Source: Pimelobacter simplex (lineage in GTDB: Bacteria > Actinomycetota > Actinomycetes > Propionibacteriales > Nocardioidaceae). From it: a stretch of 51,897 bases of DNA. The translations under genes and the position numbers were made by a program. Where the stretch lies: positions 1 to 51,897 of the forward strand of contig JADCLI010000042.1 of assembly GCA_016803235.1 (NCBI GenBank), written 5' to 3'. The notes under the pieces are model-generated. The model worked only from the letters and a program-made list of their open reading frames with translations. It was not told where the DNA came from and did no database searches. Below, in pieces: positions 1 to 8,019 of this stretch; position 1 is the stretch's first letter; every line of letters begins with the position of its first letter.

Positions 1-445
1 GGCGCTCCCGGTAGGCGTCGACGGGGCTGCTGGCGGTCGCGGTGATCGTCCTGGTCCCCGGCACGCCGGGGATGGCAAGGTCGGCGACGTCGACCTTGCA
101 GGTCACCGTTGCGGTCACTTGGGCGGTGGTGCCCCGTGGCGCGTTGAACGCGGCGGCGTTGACCGTGACGTTGGTGGTCGCGCACTGCAGGCCCTGGTCG
201 TGCAGGCTGCTCGTCGCCGCGGACTTGCCGGAGCTGATCGCCTCGCTCTGGGTCCGCTCGATGGACGCCGCTCGAGCTGCCTCGTAGGCGGCTGCCTCCA
301 CCGACTGCTTGGCGATCTCCACGCGGCCGCCGAGGAGGATCATCGCGATGAACAGGCCGAAGGCCGGGACGCCGATCGCGGCCTCGATCGCCACCGATCC
401 TCGCTCGTCCCGGCGCCTGCGCCGCCAGATGGTCCACCTGGTCAT
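1..445 (-). CDS. TadE/TadG-like pilus protein, 3' end outside window
   Basis: Partial gene: the frame is open from the ATG at 445 to base 1, so at least 148 codons are present and the C-terminus is missing. The N-terminus is an Arg-rich stretch, then DERGSVAIEAA and one hydrophobic segment, the usual layout of TadE-like pseudopilins of Flp/Tad systems. The rest looks like an extracytoplasmic domain (many Thr/Val, two Cys). Its ATG overlaps the stop of the upstream TadE-like gene by 4 bp (ATGA), so the two are translationally coupled. Family assignment rests on the motif and context. Confidence 0.75.
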   Translation of the reverse strand, partial: MTRWTIWRRRRRDERGSVAIEAAIGVPAFGLFIAMILLGGRVEIAKQSVEAAAYEAARAASIERTQSEAISSGKSAATSSLHDQGLQCATTNVTVNAAAFNAPRGTTAQVTATVTCKVDVADLAIPGVPGTRTITATASSPVDAYRER

Positions 446-840
446 TCGGTGAGCCTCTCGACCGGCACGCTGGCGCTCTGGGAGACCGTGACGTGCCATC
501 CGGGAATCACGCTCAGGGACTTGCCCGTGACCGTGATCGTGGCGGTGGTCGTGGTGCGTGACCCCGAGACGCTGGTCGACGTCATCACCTCGGAGCCGCC
601 GGCGTGGTTGAGGAAGGTGTTCGCCGTTGCCAGACCGGACTCTCGGGTGCCGGTCTCGCTGCCCGCCTCGCGGGCGCCTTCCTGTGCTGCCGCGAGCGCT
701 ACCTGCTTCGCCTGGTAGTACAGGGCGCCTTGGAGGCCGAGGAACATCAGCAGAAAGAGGGCGGGCATCAGGAAGACCATCTGGATGGTCACTGACCCGC
801 GCTCGTCCCGGCTGCGGCGGCAGTGGAGGCTGGCGAACAT
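442..840 (-). CDS. TadE-like pilus assembly protein
   Basis: 132-residue protein. The start is taken at the ATG at 840 because residues just after it (RRSRDERGSVTIQ) form the positively charged leader and G/S-VTI motif seen in the two neighbouring pilin-like proteins; a longer frame upstream gives only Arg-rich shadow sequence. One membrane segment (about residues 17-38) is followed by a small exported domain. TadE proteins are minor pseudopilins of Tad pili. It ends in a 4-bp overlap with the next TadE-like gene and lies just after the small pilin gene. Confidence 0.78.
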   Translation of the reverse strand: MFASLHCRRSRDERGSVTIQMVFLMPALFLLMFLGLQGALYYQAKQVALAAAQEGAREAGSETGTRESGLATANTFLNHAGGSEVMTSTSVSGSRTTTTATITVTGKSLSVIPGWHVTVSQSASVPVERLTE

Positions 841-857
841 GGCGAGATCGGTTCGAG

Positions 858-1061
858 CTACTTGATCTTGGCGGACTCGCTTGTCACGAAGAACTTGATG
901 GCCGCGACGACGATGCCGACGATGACGATCACCGCGCCGGCCCACAAGACCTGCTCGATCGTGACGGAGCCGCGCTCGTCGCGCTGCCTGGTGACGCGGT
1001 CCTCAATGGAGGCACGCACGGTGAGCGCCGCCAGCTGGAGGGCGATGAAGAGCTTGAACAT
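858..1061 (-). CDS. Small Flp-type pilin-like protein
   Basis: 67 residues: a short amphipathic N-terminus, then RDERGSVTIEQ followed by a roughly 20-residue hydrophobic helix and a short polar tail. Size, single helix and position directly downstream of TadC and upstream of TadE genes suggest the structural (Flp-type) pilin or a small pseudopilin. The same RDERGSV motif precedes the helix in all three pilin-like proteins here, so they are probably processed alike, but no prepilin peptidase is in the window. Not a strong match to classical Flp pilins. Confidence 0.65.
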   Translation of the reverse strand: MFKLFIALQLAALTVRASIEDRVTRQRDERGSVTIEQVLWAGAVIVIVGIVVAAIKFFVTSESAKIK

Positions 1062-1127
1062 CGGATTCTTCCTTCCTGGTTGCTCGGTTGTGGTCTCGGG
1101 ACCCGTTCTGGGTCGGTGCTAGGTCGG

Positions 1128-2039
1128 TCAGGTGGTGAAGCGGAGCATCGAGGGGGTGACGAGGATCGCCATGAAGACGATGCCGAGCAGGCTGGCGGGG
1201 ATGTACATGCGCTCGGAGGTCGCGTTGGCTTTGGCGACTTCGGCGCTGAGCATCGCCGAGCGGAGGGCGGCGGCGCGGGCGCGGAGGTTGTTGTAGATCT
1301 GGGCGCCGTCCTGGCCGGACTGCTGCATGATGTCGGCGAGGTCGTCGAGCTCCGGCACGCCGAGCTCATGGGCGAGGCTGTGCAGGGAGTCCCACGGTGC
1401 GCGGGTCATGTAGCGCGCTCGGCGTAGCTCGCTCTCGATCCGCTTGAACACCCACGTGTCGCCGACCTCGGCCGCGGAGCGCAGGGCTTGCTGGCCGCTG
1501 GAGCCGTCGCGGACGCCGGTGGCGACCATGTCGATGTAGGCGCCGAGGGCGCGGTTGAACTCTATGCGGGCCTTCTTGGCGTCGTCGGTGGCGTTGTAGT
1601 TGGGCATGAACCAGAACAGGGCGGCCAGCGCCAGCGACCCGAGGGTAGGGATAGCGAACGGGAGCGGGAGTCCGATCAGGCTGAAGAAGCCGGCGAGCAG
1701 CGGCGGCATGGCCAGGCCAAGCAGGGCCCAGACGACCTTCTCGCCGTAGAACCGGGTCTCGTTGATCTGCAGGATGGTCAGGTCCTTGCGGGGCGTGTGT
1801 ACCCAGGCGCCGCCGGGCAGGTTCTTCATTGCCCACAGGCCGATGCGGTCGACGGCCGAGCCGGTGTCGGTGGTGGCGTCGTCGAGGCCGGCGGAGCGGC
1901 GCGGCACGACGTGGTCGGGCGAGAGACGGTCCAGCGCGTCGACCAGATCAGGGTCCGACGGAGCGAGACGCCACACGAGCAGGGCGAGGGCCAGCCCGAG
2001 GAGCGTGCCGCTGGCGAGCGCGAGCTGCAGACCGGTCAT
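1128..2039 (-). CDS. tadC: TadC-like type II secretion F-domain membrane protein
   Basis: 303 residues from the ATG at 2039, which overlaps the tadB stop by 4 bp. An N-terminal membrane helix follows the start; two helices lie in the middle (LLGLAMPPLLAGFF, then a LALAALFWFMP stretch); a T2SSF-type cytoplasmic region (GAYIDMVATGVRDG ... IMQQSGQDGAQIYNNLRARA) precedes the final helix. TadC forms the inner-membrane platform of Tad pili with TadB. The reading frame continues open upstream inside tadB, but that extension is only a shadow of tadB. Confidence 0.82.
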   Translation of the reverse strand: MTGLQLALASGTLLGLALALLVWRLAPSDPDLVDALDRLSPDHVVPRRSAGLDDATTDTGSAVDRIGLWAMKNLPGGAWVHTPRKDLTILQINETRFYGEKVVWALLGLAMPPLLAGFFSLIGLPLPFAIPTLGSLALAALFWFMPNYNATDDAKKARIEFNRALGAYIDMVATGVRDGSSGQQALRSAAEVGDTWVFKRIESELRRARYMTRAPWDSLHSLAHELGVPELDDLADIMQQSGQDGAQIYNNLRARAAALRSAMLSAEVAKANATSERMYIPASLLGIVFMAILVTPSMLRFTT

Positions 2040-2977
2040 GCGAGCGCTCCTTCCTTCGCGCCTGATGCAGTGCGCTGGGCAGCGCGGTGCGCGGTGCGGG
2101 TGTCGAGGTCGAGGAATCGCGGGAGCGGCTTGGCGACGGCCATCCGGCGCATCCACAGCAGCGTCGCCACGTAGGCCGCCAGCAGAACCGCGAGCACGAC
2201 CTGACCCAGCGGGGTGCCGTACGGCTCGATGTAGTCGCCGGTGAACGCGAGGATGCCGAGCACACCGAGGGTGATCACGGTGACGGTGCGTGCAGTGGTG
2301 CGGGGCTTGGCCTGGTCGGCGGCGATCTGGCGGCGTGCGCGCACATCGGCCGCGACGGTCTCGGCGAGGGCGTCGAGGGCCTTCGACAGACCCGCCTGAC
2401 CGCGGCCGCTGGCGGCGAGGATCAGCTGGCTGGCCACGACGTCGCCGGTGGAGTCGCTGAGGTCCTCGGCGAAGGCGCGCAGCACGTCCTCGGTGGAGGA
2501 GGTGTTGTTCCACAGCCGGGAGACCATCAGCCCGACCTCGCGCTCGATCGGCTCCGGCGTCGACTGCAGCGACTTGATGAGCGCAGAGCGCAGCGACTGG
2601 CCGGCGGTCAGCTTGCCCGACAGGGAACGCGTCCACTCCTCGAGCGCCTCGAGCTTCTCAATGCTCGCGGCCGCCGGTGGGGGCGTCAGCAGCATCGGGA
2701 TACCGATGATCGCGGCCGGCACGAGCACGATCGCGATCACCCAGCCGGTCACCAGCGCCACCAGGAGACCGGTCACGGCGCCGCCGATCACCAGCAGCCG
2801 AGTACGGCGGTCGAGCCGGCCGAACCTGCTGCCCAGCCGGCCGAACGGGGTGACGGTCCGCGTAGGCCGCGGCGGCTTGGGCGGCGCCGGGATCAGCGCG
2901 TAGGCCATGCCGATCAGGCCGATGACAATGCAGGCGCCGAAGACCGCGGGCAGGAACGCCGACGATGTGGGGCTCAT
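2036..2977 (-). CDS. tadB: TadB-like type II secretion F-domain membrane protein
   Basis: 313 residues. An N-terminal membrane helix (residues ~8-29), a basic linker, two closely spaced helices (~63-95), then the soluble F domain (LEEWTRSLSGKLTAGQSLRSAL ... LALAASGRGQAGLSKALDALA region) and two C-terminal helices. This is the TadB/GspF-like platform protein that partners TadC. Its ATG at 2977 overlaps the cpaF stop and its own stop overlaps the tadC start (both ATGA), so the platform genes are tightly coupled to the ATPase gene. Confidence 0.82.
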   Translation of the reverse strand: MSPTSSAFLPAVFGACIVIGLIGMAYALIPAPPKPPRPTRTVTPFGRLGSRFGRLDRRTRLLVIGGAVTGLLVALVTGWVIAIVLVPAAIIGIPMLLTPPPAAASIEKLEALEEWTRSLSGKLTAGQSLRSALIKSLQSTPEPIEREVGLMVSRLWNNTSSTEDVLRAFAEDLSDSTGDVVASQLILAASGRGQAGLSKALDALAETVAADVRARRQIAADQAKPRTTARTVTVITLGVLGILAFTGDYIEPYGTPLGQVVLAVLLAAYVATLLWMRRMAVAKPLPRFLDLDTRTAHRAAQRTASGAKEGALA

Positions 2978-4653
2978 GACGTGGCCACCCCCGGGTTGGC
3001 CTGGGACTCGGCCGTGTACGCCTCGAGGTCGAAGCCGTGGCGGGCCAGCTCCTGGGCGAGGAAGTTGTCGAGCTTCCCGGTGGCCACGGCGTGGCCGAGC
3101 TTGCTGGGCGCGAAGATCGGTGTGGTCGCGTACCCGCGGGCCGCGTCGATGCTGGGCTGGACGACCAGGACGTCCTCGACCCAGCGCTGCCTGCGGAAGG
3201 TGCCGTCGTCGTTGGGGACGACCTCCGAGCGCAGGTACATCACGATGTCGATCGCGGCGGCCAGCTTGCTGATCGCCAGCTCGCGGGTGACCTGCGGTCC
3301 CTTCTCCATCGCGCAGGAGACGAGCTTCTCGATGGTGTGCTCGGCGCTGCGGGCGTGGGTGGTGCTGATGGAGCCCGGGCCGGACTCCATGGCCTTGAGC
3401 ATGTTCCAGACCTCCGGGCCGCGGACCTCGCCGACGATCTGGCGGGCGAGGTTGAACCGGAAGGAGTGGTGGATGGCCTCCTCGAGGCTGAACTCACCGG
3501 CCTGGCGGCCGTCGAGGCCGACCTCACCGGAGCCGGGCCGGTGCTCCCAGGCGTGGACGATCTTGTGCCGGTCGACCAGCTCGTGCAGGTGCAGCTCGAA
3601 CTCGGTCTCGAAGGTGCCGATCATCTCCCAGGGCGGGATGCATGAGCACAGGGCGCGGACCCAGGTGGTCTTGCCGGAGCCCTGGACGCCGGAGACGACG
3701 ATGCTCTTGCCGGCTCGTACGCAGGCGGCGAGGAAGTCGGCCAGGACCGCGCCGCAGGCCTTGCGGTCGTAGATCATCTCGTCCATCGACACCTCGCGCA
3801 TGCCGTGGCGGCGGATCACGACCGAGGTGTAGGCCATCACCCAGGAGCCGGCCGCGAGCCGCGCTCCCCCGGGCAGCCGGAGGTCCAGGTGCGGACGGGC
3901 CTCGGTGAAGGGCCGGTTCTGCCGAGAGCCGAGGTCGGCGAGGAACTCGCGCAGCTCGTCCTCGGAGTCGGCGATCGGGTCGGCCTCGACCAAGGTGCCG
4001 TCGACCAGCTCGAGCCACACCGAGACCACCGGGCCGCGGGCGATGACGATGATGTTCTCCACGTCCGTGCGCTCGACCAGCGGCTGCAGTCGCCCCAGCC
4101 CGAACAGCGCGGCCTTGAGGGCGGTCTTGAGTGCCTTCTCCTGGTCCTTGGTCCACGCCGGGCGGCCGGTGGAGACGAGCGTCTCGGCCTCGGACTTGAT
4201 GAGCTCCTCGATCACGTCAAGGCCCATCTGCTCGCGGTCCTCCTCGGTGACGCGGCCGCCTTCCTTGTCGAGCCGGGCGGTCAGGCGCGAGGAGATCTCG
4301 GCGCGGTGCTGCGCAATCAGCTCCCAGTCCAGTTCGACGTCGCCGGCCGCGCCGCGGTGGTCGTGGCGCTCCTCCGGTGCGGGCGCGACGAGGGGGCGCA
4401 GGCTGAACTCGGAGCGAGCCCGCCCCGGCAGCTGCTCCTCGCTGCTCCAGGCGGAGGCGAAGATCGGCAGCGAGGTCGGGTCGTGGTCCTCCGCGGTCGG
4501 CGGCGGCGGAGGCGGCTGGGTGCTGCGGCCGCGGGCGAACTGTGAGGTGCGGTCGCTGGTCGCGGCGTGACGTGTCTCGAGCCACTCATCGGCGCGCAGC
4601 GGGTCGCGGCCGTTGGTCCCGGGCTGGTGTCCGTTGGTGCCGTTGCTGCTCAT
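2974..4653 (-). CDS. cpaF: CpaF/TadA-family secretion ATPase (element copy)
   Basis: 559 residues from the ATG at 4653 (4-bp overlap with the cpaE-like stop). A disordered, Pro-rich N-terminus (~1-100) leads to the TadA N-domain and then the ATPase core: Walker A GVQGSGKTT near residues 322-330, the acidic/His box TFETEFELHLHEL, and GEVRGPEVWNMLKAMESG near the Walker B/His box. CpaF hexamers power Tad pilus assembly. Divergent from the truncated tadA at 11545-12062, so the window holds two different secretion ATPase genes. Similar divergent CpaF proteins are, to my knowledge, common on actinobacterial conjugative elements. Confidence 0.85.
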   Translation of the reverse strand: MSSNGTNGHQPGTNGRDPLRADEWLETRHAATSDRTSQFARGRSTQPPPPPPTAEDHDPTSLPIFASAWSSEEQLPGRARSEFSLRPLVAPAPEERHDHRGAAGDVELDWELIAQHRAEISSRLTARLDKEGGRVTEEDREQMGLDVIEELIKSEAETLVSTGRPAWTKDQEKALKTALKAALFGLGRLQPLVERTDVENIIVIARGPVVSVWLELVDGTLVEADPIADSEDELREFLADLGSRQNRPFTEARPHLDLRLPGGARLAAGSWVMAYTSVVIRRHGMREVSMDEMIYDRKACGAVLADFLAACVRAGKSIVVSGVQGSGKTTWVRALCSCIPPWEMIGTFETEFELHLHELVDRHKIVHAWEHRPGSGEVGLDGRQAGEFSLEEAIHHSFRFNLARQIVGEVRGPEVWNMLKAMESGPGSISTTHARSAEHTIEKLVSCAMEKGPQVTRELAISKLAAAIDIVMYLRSEVVPNDDGTFRRQRWVEDVLVVQPSIDAARGYATTPIFAPSKLGHAVATGKLDNFLAQELARHGFDLEAYTAESQANPGVATS

Positions 4654-5489
4654 GCTCGGCCTCCGTTCGTGGGGGCGAGGGCGGCCTGGTTGGCGGCGAG
4701 GATGGACTGGATGGCCGCGGCGCTGGCCCGGTAGCCGCGCAGCAGGCCGGAGGACTCGAACTTGCGGGGCTTGCGGGCGCCGTGGGAGTAGACCTCCGCG
4801 GCTTCGGGCTCCCAGTCGACCGAGGAGACCACGGGGATCTGCAGGGCCTTGGCGATGTGGCGTGCGGTGTAGGGCCGGACTCGGGCTCCGGTGGGCACCG
4901 TGGGCCAGCGGCGGTCCTCGTCGACGAGGAGGACTCCGAGGCGGGAGAGGCCACCGACCGCGGCGAACTGGGCCCGCAGGGTCTTGGCCCAGCTGGTCGC
5001 GCCGGCCAGCGCCGGCAGAGAGCTGCGGGTAACGAGCAGGGTCAGGTCGGACGCGGCGATGAGCGGCTGGGGCCATCCAGCGAGGCCGAACCGGCCGGCG
5101 TCCACGATGACGTCCTGGCCGTTGCGCTCCAGCGCCCGCAGCTGCTCGATGAGCGGATCCCACAGCGGCAGCAGGCTGGGCGCCTGCTCGTGGGCCCGGA
5201 TGCCGGGCAGGAACCACGCCGACCGCTCGGCCGACGCCTCAGGGTCCAGCAGCAGCGTCTCGCGGGGCAGGGCGTCGGCCAGCGTCCCCTCGCGCAGGGA
5301 CAGCGCGAGGTTGATCAGCCCGCCGGTCGGCTCCTGGGTGCCGTGGAAGTAGCCGGCGAACACCGCGGACGATCCGGTCGGGTCGGCGTCGACCAGGAGG
5401 ACGGGGCGGTGCCAGTTGAGGGTGAGCCCCAGGGCCGTGGTGGAGACGCCGGGCGAACCGCTCGCGGAGGCTAGGACGATCAGCGCCAT
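4650..5489 (-). CDS. CpaE/MinD-like P-loop ATPase
   Basis: 279 residues. The N-terminus carries a deviant Walker-type loop (ASASGSPGVSTTALGLTL) with the switch motif LLVDADPTGSSAVFAG, as in the MinD/ParA/CpaE superfamily; the usual signature lysine-rich KGG start is replaced by SGSPG. In Tad systems CpaE-like proteins localise the pilus machine. It sits between the SAF-domain gene (3 bp gap) and cpaF (4-bp overlap). The C-terminal half shows ParA-like DVIVDAGRFG and LLVTRSSLPALAG stretches. No response-regulator domain is present, unlike Caulobacter CpaE. Confidence 0.75.
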   Translation of the reverse strand: MALIVLASASGSPGVSTTALGLTLNWHRPVLLVDADPTGSSAVFAGYFHGTQEPTGGLINLALSLREGTLADALPRETLLLDPEASAERSAWFLPGIRAHEQAPSLLPLWDPLIEQLRALERNGQDVIVDAGRFGLAGWPQPLIAASDLTLLVTRSSLPALAGATSWAKTLRAQFAAVGGLSRLGVLLVDEDRRWPTVPTGARVRPYTARHIAKALQIPVVSSVDWEPEAAEVYSHGARKPRKFESSGLLRGYRASAAAIQSILAANQAALAPTNGGRA

Positions 5490-5492
5490 GTC

Positions 5493-6173
5493 TCAGCGCT
5501 CCCGCGCGTCCAGGACGAGCGCGACCCGGCCGGTGGCGGCACGGGCAGCCAGGTCGGCGGCGTCGCCTTCGGAGACCGAGACGTCGACGACGGTCTCGCC
5601 TGTCTCCTCGACCCGGCTAACACCAACCACGGTCGCCTCGATCGTGACCGGCTCCTCGTCGGTGATCTCGCCTTGGTCGCCCGGGGTGGTGACGATGCGG
5701 ACGGCGTCACCGAAGTACAGCGCCTCGGACGGCATCTGTGCCGGCGTGAGGCTGATACCGACCAGGGACTGTCCCTTCCCCGGCACCAGGCTGTCGGTGA
5801 CGGACCCCTCGGTGAGCAGGGTGCCGGCCCACAGGTCGACAGCCGCGCGGCTGCCCATGAGCTCGCCCTTCTGGCTGCCGGCAACCGGGGTCAGCGCCGG
5901 GTCGACGCTGACCCGCACGACCGAGAGGTCACCGGCCTGGATGATCTCGCCGCGCTTGATGTCGTTGGCGACGACGAGGACCTCTTGGGTGTCGTTGATC
6001 GCGGTGAAGGCGAACGCGGTACCCAGGGCGCCGGCGGCGACCAACCCTGCGCAGAGTGCGAATACCCAACGCCTGCGGCGTCGTCGGATGAGTGGGAAGT
6101 GGTTGACGGGCGGCGTCCCTGCGCTGCTCGCAGGCGCCTCGCCCGGGTGTTCTTGAGTGACGCTCATCGCCAT
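5493..6173 (-). CDS. SAF-domain (CpaB/RcpC-like) membrane-anchored protein
   Basis: 226 residues from ATG 6173; a GTG at 6203 in the same frame would add ten residues. A short polar N-terminus, an RRRRRRW anchor and one membrane helix (~42-60) are followed by a SAF-like fold (VLVVANDIKRGEIIQAGDLSVVRV, about 66-90) and a second beta domain with PSEALYFGDAVRIV. CpaB/RcpC proteins are periplasmic parts of Tad pilus systems. First gene of the operon that runs down to base 1; the region upstream must hold its promoter. Confidence 0.75.
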   Translation of the reverse strand: MAMSVTQEHPGEAPASSAGTPPVNHFPLIRRRRRRWVFALCAGLVAAGALGTAFAFTAINDTQEVLVVANDIKRGEIIQAGDLSVVRVSVDPALTPVAGSQKGELMGSRAAVDLWAGTLLTEGSVTDSLVPGKGQSLVGISLTPAQMPSEALYFGDAVRIVTTPGDQGEITDEEPVTIEATVVGVSRVEETGETVVDVSVSEGDAADLAARAATGRVALVLDARER

Positions 6174-6490
6174 GGTTCCCGAGTCCTCTCCTGTCTCGAT
6201 CACCTACGTGCCGAGAAGGGGCTTCGGCGATCACCGGGCACCCATCTCGATAGAATGAGACTAGTGCAGTTTTATCGCCGGGAGAGTTGTCCACAGGTGG
6301 CGGAATCCGAGATGTCACTGCCCGAGTCCTGACTAAATGCGGCAGCGTTGCCATTCCCCCCGATGGGAATAGGCATCCCGCTCCCGTCAGACAATGGGAC
6401 CACAGATCGCCCCGGATTCGGGCGTACCGAACTTGGACCTGTGGATTACGCGGAGCTCGACTGCCGAGCGCCGGTTGGCCGCTGCGCTTG
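6174..6490. other. Intergenic stretch between pilus operon and XRE regulator
   Basis: About 317 bases without a supported gene. It must contain the promoter of the leftward pilus operon. It is less GC-rich than its surroundings, particularly around 6250-6300. A short inverted repeat ATTCCC-N6-GGGAAT lies at 6353-6370 and could be an operator or weak hairpin after the regulator gene. Frames read here are short shadows without a ribosome site. Confidence 0.5.
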
Positions 6491-6934
6491 TCAGCCCTCG
6501 CTCGGCTTGCGTTGACGCTGGGCTTCGTCGAAGGCTGCGGTGACCACCTCGACCGACTCTCCGAGGAGGTGGGCCATCGGTGCAAGCGAAGCGGTTCCAG
6601 GGCGAACGGTCCAGCGGCCCTGCTCCCACGCGTAGTAGGTCGGCACAGCTACATTTGCTGCCGCGGCAACGGCGGACGCCGACAGACCCGCTTTGAGCCG
6701 CAGTGCCTTCAGGTCAGCAACGTCGCCATCGAATCGGATTAGGCGAAGCGCCGGGATGTCAAGTGCCTTGGCAAGCTTGACCAGGAAGTCCGGTCGCGGG
6801 ACGGAGGTGCCGAGCTCCCACCGTGAGATGCGCTCGCCGCCTGCGGCGCCCACGACTACCGCGAGCTCGTGTTGGGTCAGACCCGCCTGTTCCCGAGCCG
6901 CTCTCAGAGCTGAGGGATCTACACCGGAAACCAT
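6491..6934 (-). CDS. XRE-family regulator with two HTH domains
   Basis: 147 residues from ATG 6934, chosen because the first HTH begins right after it. Residues ~8-58 (LRAAREQAGLTQHELAVVVG ... ISRWELGTSVPRPDFL) are a canonical HTH_3 domain. A second, more degenerate copy follows at ~70-120 (LKALRLKAGLSASAVAAAAN ... YYAWEQGRW). Tandem HTH pairs of this kind occur in phage- and element-borne regulators. It lies between the pilus operon and an IS21 insertion in the integrated element, so it may control the pilus genes or element maintenance; neither is shown. Confidence 0.75.
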   Translation of the reverse strand: MVSGVDPSALRAAREQAGLTQHELAVVVGAAGGERISRWELGTSVPRPDFLVKLAKALDIPALRLIRFDGDVADLKALRLKAGLSASAVAAAANVAVPTYYAWEQGRWTVRPGTASLAPMAHLLGESVEVVTAAFDEAQRQRKPSEG

Positions 6935-7138
6935 AGCCCAGGAAGAGTAGCGGTCAATGGCCTTTGCCGGCCGTCTCAGGCGTGCGGCGCCCAGGTCACG
7001 ACGACGAACCACGAACGTGACCAGGTTCCATCCACGTCGAGACGAGGCCGCAGGAGGCGGCGCAATCGGGCGCATGGGAGTAAGAGTCCCGGCAGTGGTG
7101 GGGCTTGAGGGCTGGCGAGATCATCTACAAATCGCGAG

Positions 7139-7143
7139 CTGCG
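7139..7143. repeat. Target-site duplication, left copy
   Basis: CTGCG immediately before the IS21-family left end; the same five bases occur directly after the right end at 9364-9368. IS21 elements make duplications of 4-8 bp. Confidence 0.85.
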
Positions 7144-7203
7144 TGTCAACGGCGGTCGAAAACTGACCCCTTTCCGTCGGTTGAAAACTGACCCCCTCGG
7201 TCT

Positions 7204-8019
7204 CTAGTTCTCTTCGTTGACGGCCGCTGGGACGCGGCCGAGTTCTCGGTTCTTCAGCCGGTAGGAGTCGCCTTTCAGGGCGATGACCTCGGCGTGGTGG
7301 ACGAGCCGGTCGATCATGGCGGCGGCGACGGTGTCGTCGCCGAAGACCTCGCCCCAGCGGGCGAAGTTCTTGTTGGACGTGACGATCAGGCTGGCGCGTT
7401 CGTAGCGGGATGAGACGAGTTGGAAGAACAGGTTGGCGGCTTCGGGTTCGAAGGGGATGTAGCCGACCTCGTCGATGACCAGCACCGGGTAGCGCACAAG
7501 CCGGCGGAGTTCGTCTTGCAGCCGGCCGGCGTGGTGGGCCTCGGCGAGCCGGTCGACCCATTGGCTGGCGGTGGCGAACTGGACCCGGTGGCCGGCCTGA
7601 CAGGCCCGGATCGCCAGCCCGGTGGCCAGGTGCGTCTTCCCTGTCCCGGGCGGACCGAGGAGCACGACGTTCTCCTTCGCGGCAACGAAGTCCAAGGTGC
7701 CCAGGTGCGCGATGGTCTCTCGTTTCAGGCCGCGGGCGTGGTTGTAGTCGAAGTCCTCCAGGCTCTTCCTGGCAGGGAATCGGGCGGCACGGATCCGGCC
7801 CTCTCCGCCGTGGGACTCCCGGGCTGATACCTCGCGTTGCAGGCAGGCAGCGAGGAACTCCTCATGGGTCCAGGACTCCTCCCGCGCCCGTTCGGCCAGC
7901 CGGGTCACGGACTCGCGCAGGGTGGGTGCCTTCAACGCCCGGGTCAGGAACTCCAGCTCGCTGGTGACATCACGCCCGGTCCTGGCGGGCATGGTCTTCG
8001 TGGTCGTGCGGGTGGCCAT
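7204..8019 (-). CDS. istB: IS21-family helper ATPase IstB
   Basis: 271 residues, AAA+ ATPase of the DnaC/IstB type that assists IstA. Walker A is GPPGTGKTHLATGLAI; Walker B is VLVIDEVGYIPFEPEAANLFFQL; TSNKNFARWGEVFGDD is the sensor region characteristic of IstB. Its start overlaps the istA stop by one base (TGATG), the standard IS21 arrangement for coupled translation. Full length for the family. Confidence 0.95.
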   Translation of the reverse strand: MATRTTTKTMPARTGRDVTSELEFLTRALKAPTLRESVTRLAERAREESWTHEEFLAACLQREVSARESHGGEGRIRAARFPARKSLEDFDYNHARGLKRETIAHLGTLDFVAAKENVVLLGPPGTGKTHLATGLAIRACQAGHRVQFATASQWVDRLAEAHHAGRLQDELRRLVRYPVLVIDEVGYIPFEPEAANLFFQLVSSRYERASLIVTSNKNFARWGEVFGDDTVAAAMIDRLVHHAEVIALKGDSYRLKNRELGRVPAAVNEEN

